Of a stretch of 64,000 bases of DNA, positions 63,722 through 64,000 are shown one piece after another. Location of the stretch: positions 434,001 through 498,000 of the forward strand of contig WBMQ01000012.1 in NCBI GenBank assembly GCA_016630905.1, read 5' to 3'. The notes beneath the pieces were generated by a model. The model saw only the letters and a list, made by a program, of their open reading frames with translations. It ran no database searches and was not told where the DNA came from. Each line of letters starts with the position of its first letter. Position 1 is the stretch's first letter. The position numbers were made by a program, and so were the translations under genes. This stretch comes from Capillidium heterosporum. Taxonomy: Eukaryota > Entomophthoromycota > Entomophthoromycetes > Entomophthorales > Capillidiaceae.

Positions 63722-64000
63722 ATGTTCAAGAATCTCATCCTCATCGCCACTCTCGTAGCCACCACCTTGGCCTGTGACTCTGCCTGCTCTGCCGCCAGTG
63801 ACCGCAATGGCCGCTGCTACTACTCTTGTACCGACAACGCCTGCCACTACTCAGGTTCCCATCACCGTGATCAGTTCTTGAATGGCCTATCCAACCGTGG
63901 CTATGATTGCAAGCCCGAAGGTTACAACAGCTTATCCTGCAAGAAGACAGCCAGCTTTGGTGGCTGTTGGACTCACAAGTGGACCTGTGGTTCTGGATGT
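63722..64000 (+). CDS. Small secreted 10-cysteine protein SCR5 (cut by window end)
   Basis: 93 codons, ending exactly at the final Cys codon; the stop must lie just outside the window. The signal peptide is LILIATLVATTLA-like. Ten cysteines have SCR1/SCR3 spacing, with SCTDNAC in place of ACTDNAC. Codons are strongly biased to C-ending forms. The 3' half is nearly identical to SCR3 in DNA. Confidence 0.88.
   Translation, partial: MFKNLILIATLVATTLACDSACSAASDRNGRCYYSCTDNACHYSGSHHRDQFLNGLSNRGYDCKPEGYNSLSCKKTASFGGCWTHKWTCGSGC

Noticed and set aside
1-64000. Transposons, CRISPR arrays, tRNA or rRNA genes, telomeric repeats
   Set aside because: Scanned by eye: no transposase or reverse transcriptase motifs, no regularly spaced repeats, no tRNA-like GTTCGAATCC arms in context, no tandem telomere units. 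A covariance-model search would be needed to exclude tRNAs fully.

Overview
The window looks like nuclear DNA of an AT-rich filamentous or early-diverging fungus. It has Zn(II)2Cys6 transcription factors (a fungal family), a mitochondrial amidotransferase gene with five 41-51 nt introns (GT...AG, TAAC-type branch points), secreted proteins with N-terminal signal peptides, and TATATAAA boxes close to the start codons. A secreted trypsin and a tyrosinase beside small secreted cysteine-rich proteins would fit an animal- or insect-associated fungus such as the Entomophthoromycotina. That placement is inference only; nothing in the window proves it.

The dominant structure is a giant inverted repeat. 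Positions 1-22500 (cut by the window start) are repeated in reverse complement at 36510-59010, with only scattered SNPs and a few 1-2 bp indels: left plus right coordinates sum to 59009-59011 throughout. A unique spacer of about 14.0 kb separates the arms. Each arm, read from outside inward, carries four paralogous transcription factors (TF1-TF4), a trypsin-like protease, a tyrosinase, a decayed second tyrosinase and a glycine-rich secreted peptide. Inside the arm, TF1-TF2 and TF3-TF4 with their flanks form an older, more diverged tandem duplication.

The spacer holds a second glycine-rich secreted peptide, the GatA/HER2-type housekeeping gene (six exons), three more members of the same TF family (TF5, TF6, TF7) and one 10-cysteine secreted protein (SCR1). 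Right of the palindrome (59011-64000) lies a cluster of four more 10-cysteine proteins (SCR2-SCR5); SCR5 is cut by the window end just before its stop codon.

The TFs fall into two N-terminal types. In three separate places an A-type gene sits just upstream of a B-type gene on the same strand (TF1-TF2, TF3-TF4, TF7-TF6), so the ancestral unit was probably an A-B dyad. TF3 and TF7 look like mosaics, with an A-type DNA-binding end joined to a C-terminal half like another paralogue, and TF3 of the left arm carries an apparent gene-conversion tract from TF2. Overall the window reads as a secretome and regulator island expanded by tandem duplication, domain exchange and finally a large palindromic duplication. 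That the TFs control the neighbouring secreted genes is plausible but not shown. The alternative that the palindrome is an assembly join of two haplotypes must be kept open.
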